Position numbers and translations under genes: made by a program
Shown: in pieces, positions 63,801 through 64,000 of the stretch
Position numbering within the stretch: the first letter of the stretch is position 1
Layout of the letters: the number at the start of each line of letters is the position of its first letter
DNA from: JAMQKA01 sp043951865
Lineage (GTDB): Bacteria > Bacteroidota > Rhodothermia > Balneolales > Balneolaceae
Length of the DNA stretch: 64,000 nucleotides
NCBI RefSeq assembly: GCF_043951865.1
Contig: NZ_JBINJF010000019.1
Span: 1-64,000, forward strand
Direction: 5' to 3'
The notes under the pieces: model-generated
Told to the model about the DNA's origin: nothing
Databases searched by the model: none
What the model saw: the letters and a program-made list of their open reading frames with translations, nothing else

Positions 63801-64000
63801 TCCAGCAGGTTTTTGTGGGAGACCGCCATTCTCCACAGGGTCCGCAGCACGGCATCCAGCGACAGGTAGGCCTGGTGCGGCATAAACAGCAGTGTAGTGA
63901 CCGCCTGCACCGTATTTATTTTCAGGTCATCCCGAATCTTCTCAAGGTACAGTTTCCAGGCCACCCGCGGGGGACGGTTGAAGATTTCAGTGGAAAAGCT
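57869..64000 (-). CDS. Cyclic beta-glucan synthase-like (GT84/GH94, NdvB type), partial at N-terminus
   Basis: The last ~2,043 residues of a very large membrane protein; the frame is open to the window edge, so the N-terminal glycosyltransferase part lies outside. Visible from the left end of the protein: membrane helices (about 70-120), a helical all-alpha glucoamylase-like domain (around 140-650, SGNLAGSLLVLKQALLDLP, YGLLNLEMHYQYRAFG), then two GH94 beta-sandwich/catalytic parts. The GH94 catalytic acid is in GTGDWNDGMN, and GGQYTHGALWLIRAMAELGRG follows. Full NdvB proteins are ~2,800 residues, so about 750 are missing here. It makes and cuts cyclic beta-1,2-glucan, a periplasmic osmoregulator; related members may act on other beta-glucans. 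Confidence 0.92.
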   Translation of the reverse strand, partial: SFSTEIFNRPPRVAWKLYLEKIRDDLKINTVQAVTTLLFMPHQAYLSLDAVLRTLWRMAVSHKNLLEWTSASHAEQQAGSGLRGYYLTMMPNLVWALLVIAAAWFFKPTILLLAAPFGVGWLLAPMLGWYISHDFEPVKRQLSAADEQQLRGYLRRTWHFFERYMTAEHSWLPPDNVQEDPYIGAVGRTSPTNMGLGLAATVSALGFGYLNVSSFLDRVGNTLGSMKMLDTYNGHFYNWYSTRLGEVLNPRYISTVDSGNLAGSLLVLKQALLDLPDRRWPNETFWQGLKDTIDTLSDLTEECCSHNKAESDTYQKITRLLGTVEQALERPVPSTPEAWEKKLVELLRPAQKLHGMNLDSLSDRVKDIEFDEIRDWFGRPLVQIESQLREVRAVRAALWQEGERNPGLFDDGERPLLRDLAGVEPVDRWLERANELAGWCEAMVRQMDFGILYNKKRGLFSIGYNADRAANDKGTYDLLSSEARLASYIAIAKGEVPPEHWFRLSRRLTSIDRNEILLSWGGTMFEYLMPLLFMSRYDDTLLSLTYDNVVRWQREYGENRDRGYPWGVSESAYGLLNLEMHYQYRAFGAPGLGLRRGLAEDYVVAPYASMLALMVRPREALDNLELLRQKGAYGMNGFYEAVDYTPSRLEQGEEQLVIKMYMAHHQGMGILAITNALDGNAIQKLFHRDPLVQSCELLLQERIPKGVPIKEPRPIDVELEPGEEQKLEAAVDHAGQDALGDTTPRTHILSNGRHSTVITHAGTGYSTYQDTALTRWRADRVQDPCGFFFYIKDLETNNFWSMGHQPVRREADRYDSWFHEGKVQTARVDEWIESFMEVCVSPDDDIELRKITLTNYSDRSRRLELTSYAEVVLNTRQADEAHPAFSNLFVQTDHVPEHHALIARRRPRSKEENETWLVHTLASDDLNNLPEPLQYETDRGKFVGRGRNLAEPEVMDPGARLSGSTGNVPDPIVSMRRVIELGPGEKKSVTFGLGKVDSHEEAVSMADRYDNPYATDRVFELASIYGRVELEHIGLDGQRAHYFQKLAGGLLYGEPSLRAPEQVLRKNRKTQSGLWTYGISGDLPILVYSIADTDYLKYIDQLLKAHSLWRLKQFKVDLVIINDHPPSYVDELQQAIQQHIQSSAANQWQHERGGVFLLRGDDLPDQDRILLESVAGAVLTGKLANLDFSASDTVAEKSGAEYYRPVDLQGEERAGQPLEQELQFYNGFGGFAEDGKTYVITLNADEQTGRLQYPPAPWINVIANPEFGFITSERGSDYTWSQNSRENRLTPWSNDAVTDPPGEAIYIRDEEHRLFWSPTPGPVPGSRQYTVRHGFGYTATDSRVMNLSQQVTKWVALDDPVKIVKVRLHNSDLARRHLSLFRYQDWVLGVQREQSAKHVLTRIDRELQAVFAQNYYNNEFAGRVAFAAQYLGQSADDSYTADREAFIGRNGDLCKPLAVTNRERLRESEGMAGDPCAALQSTFFLESGSTVEICYLVGEAESEEQAKALINKYRDKAVLESSLQEIRGYWQQKLDRIQVQTPVPELNLLANGWLQYQNIACRIWARSGFYQSGGAFGFRDQLQDSGAALYLDPELTRNQILLHAAHQFVEGDVLHWWHPPTDRGIRSRITDDLLWLPFITALYLQRTGDRSILEEEVPFLKARGLEEGEDEAYLVPESSGSTGSLYEHCCRAVDRSLTAGKNGLPLIGTGDWNDGMNRVGEEGRGESVWLGFFLYKILGDFIPVTRMMKDRDRTERYRSYRRELKTNLNTNGWDGEWYRRAFYDDGTPLGSSENEECRIDAIAQAWSVISGAAPGTQAEQAIDAADRLLVSQQEGIIRLLTPPFDKTSRDPGYIKGYIPGVRENGGQYTHGALWLIRAMAELGRGERAVELLRMLTPVRHASSNELARRYKVEPFAVAADIYGEPPLTGMGGWTWYTGSAGWMYRVLVESILGIDIRDGNRVRIVPRISSGWREYSVRIRELDGETCYRVHVLNKKGLEKGNVVGSVDGAPGEPPSDSFSFRMRKDGKNHEVKLKIIPGDRDS

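Noticed and set aside
1..64000. CRISPR array, rRNA, tRNA or intact insertion sequence
   Set aside because: No regularly spaced direct repeats, no T-loop/anticodon cloverleaf and no transposase with DDE or HUH motifs were recognised. Dispersed repeats found are irregularly spaced and non-coding.

Overview
The window reads as chromosomal DNA of a moderately GC-rich, aerobic or facultative FCB-group bacterium. The best guess is the Balneolota/Rhodothermota side, with marine or saline habits. Supporting signs are a Bacteroidota-type DksA-like protein that keeps only one zinc-ligand cysteine, a short histone-H1-like Hc1 protein, a NirK fused to cytochrome c, many lipoprotein hydrolases (sulfatases, GH16, serpin), acidic protein sequences and long AT-rich intergenic stretches. 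No rRNA, tRNA, CRISPR array, intact IS or prophage was seen. The placement is inferred from gene style, not from a marker gene.

Layout. 0.8-9.7 kb: housekeeping-type genes (ZIP metal transporter, receiver-only regulator, fatty acid desaturase, YdbS/YdbT-like PH-domain pair, Hc1-like protein, UMF1-type MFS transporter, unknown protein). 10.6-19.9 kb: an eight-gene same-strand cluster of metallophosphoesterase, cholesterol-oxidase-like GMC oxidoreductase, alpha/beta hydrolase, acetoacetate-decarboxylase-like protein, three small membrane proteins and a patatin phospholipase. The GMC and patatin proteins share the same C-terminal module, so I read this as one lipid- or sterol/terpenoid-modifying system. 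20.1-21.8 kb: a peptidoglycan amidase overlapping a membrane coiled-coil gene, resembling a stand-alone lysis or envelope cassette. 22-27.6 kb: Gfo/Idh/MocA oxidoreductase, a histidine kinase with a periplasmic OB-like sensor, a NarL-type regulator with a damaged acidic pocket, and a CopD-like membrane protein.

27.7-36 kb: a nitrogen-oxide respiration island. NirK-cytochrome c, an SUMF1-like protein and a SCO1 protein run on the minus strand. Divergent from them are a membrane multiheme cytochrome, a CRTAC1/ASPIC-UnbV protein and a TPR protein. 36-47 kb: serpin lipoprotein, APH-kinase/P-loop fusion, sulfatase with a helical C-terminal extension, site-2 protease with CBS domains, DksA-like regulator, AhpD-like protein and a truncated acyl-CoA synthetase. 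47-64 kb: RND/MMPL exporter, GH16-sulfatase pair, P2-type cation ATPase, an unusual CheB-like protein, and the C-terminal 2,043 residues of a cyclic beta-glucan synthase-like protein that runs off the right edge.

The intergenic regions are rich in structured dispersed repeats. There are at least four families: a TIR element with a TTTGCAAAGCCCTC end, a 120-bp relative of it, a 235-bp hairpin element with a compensatory base change, and a 73-bp repeat. The strongest candidates for undescribed biology are the GMC/patatin cluster with its shared domain, the CheB-like protein with a Cys nucleophile and no phospho-acceptor Asp, and these repeat families.
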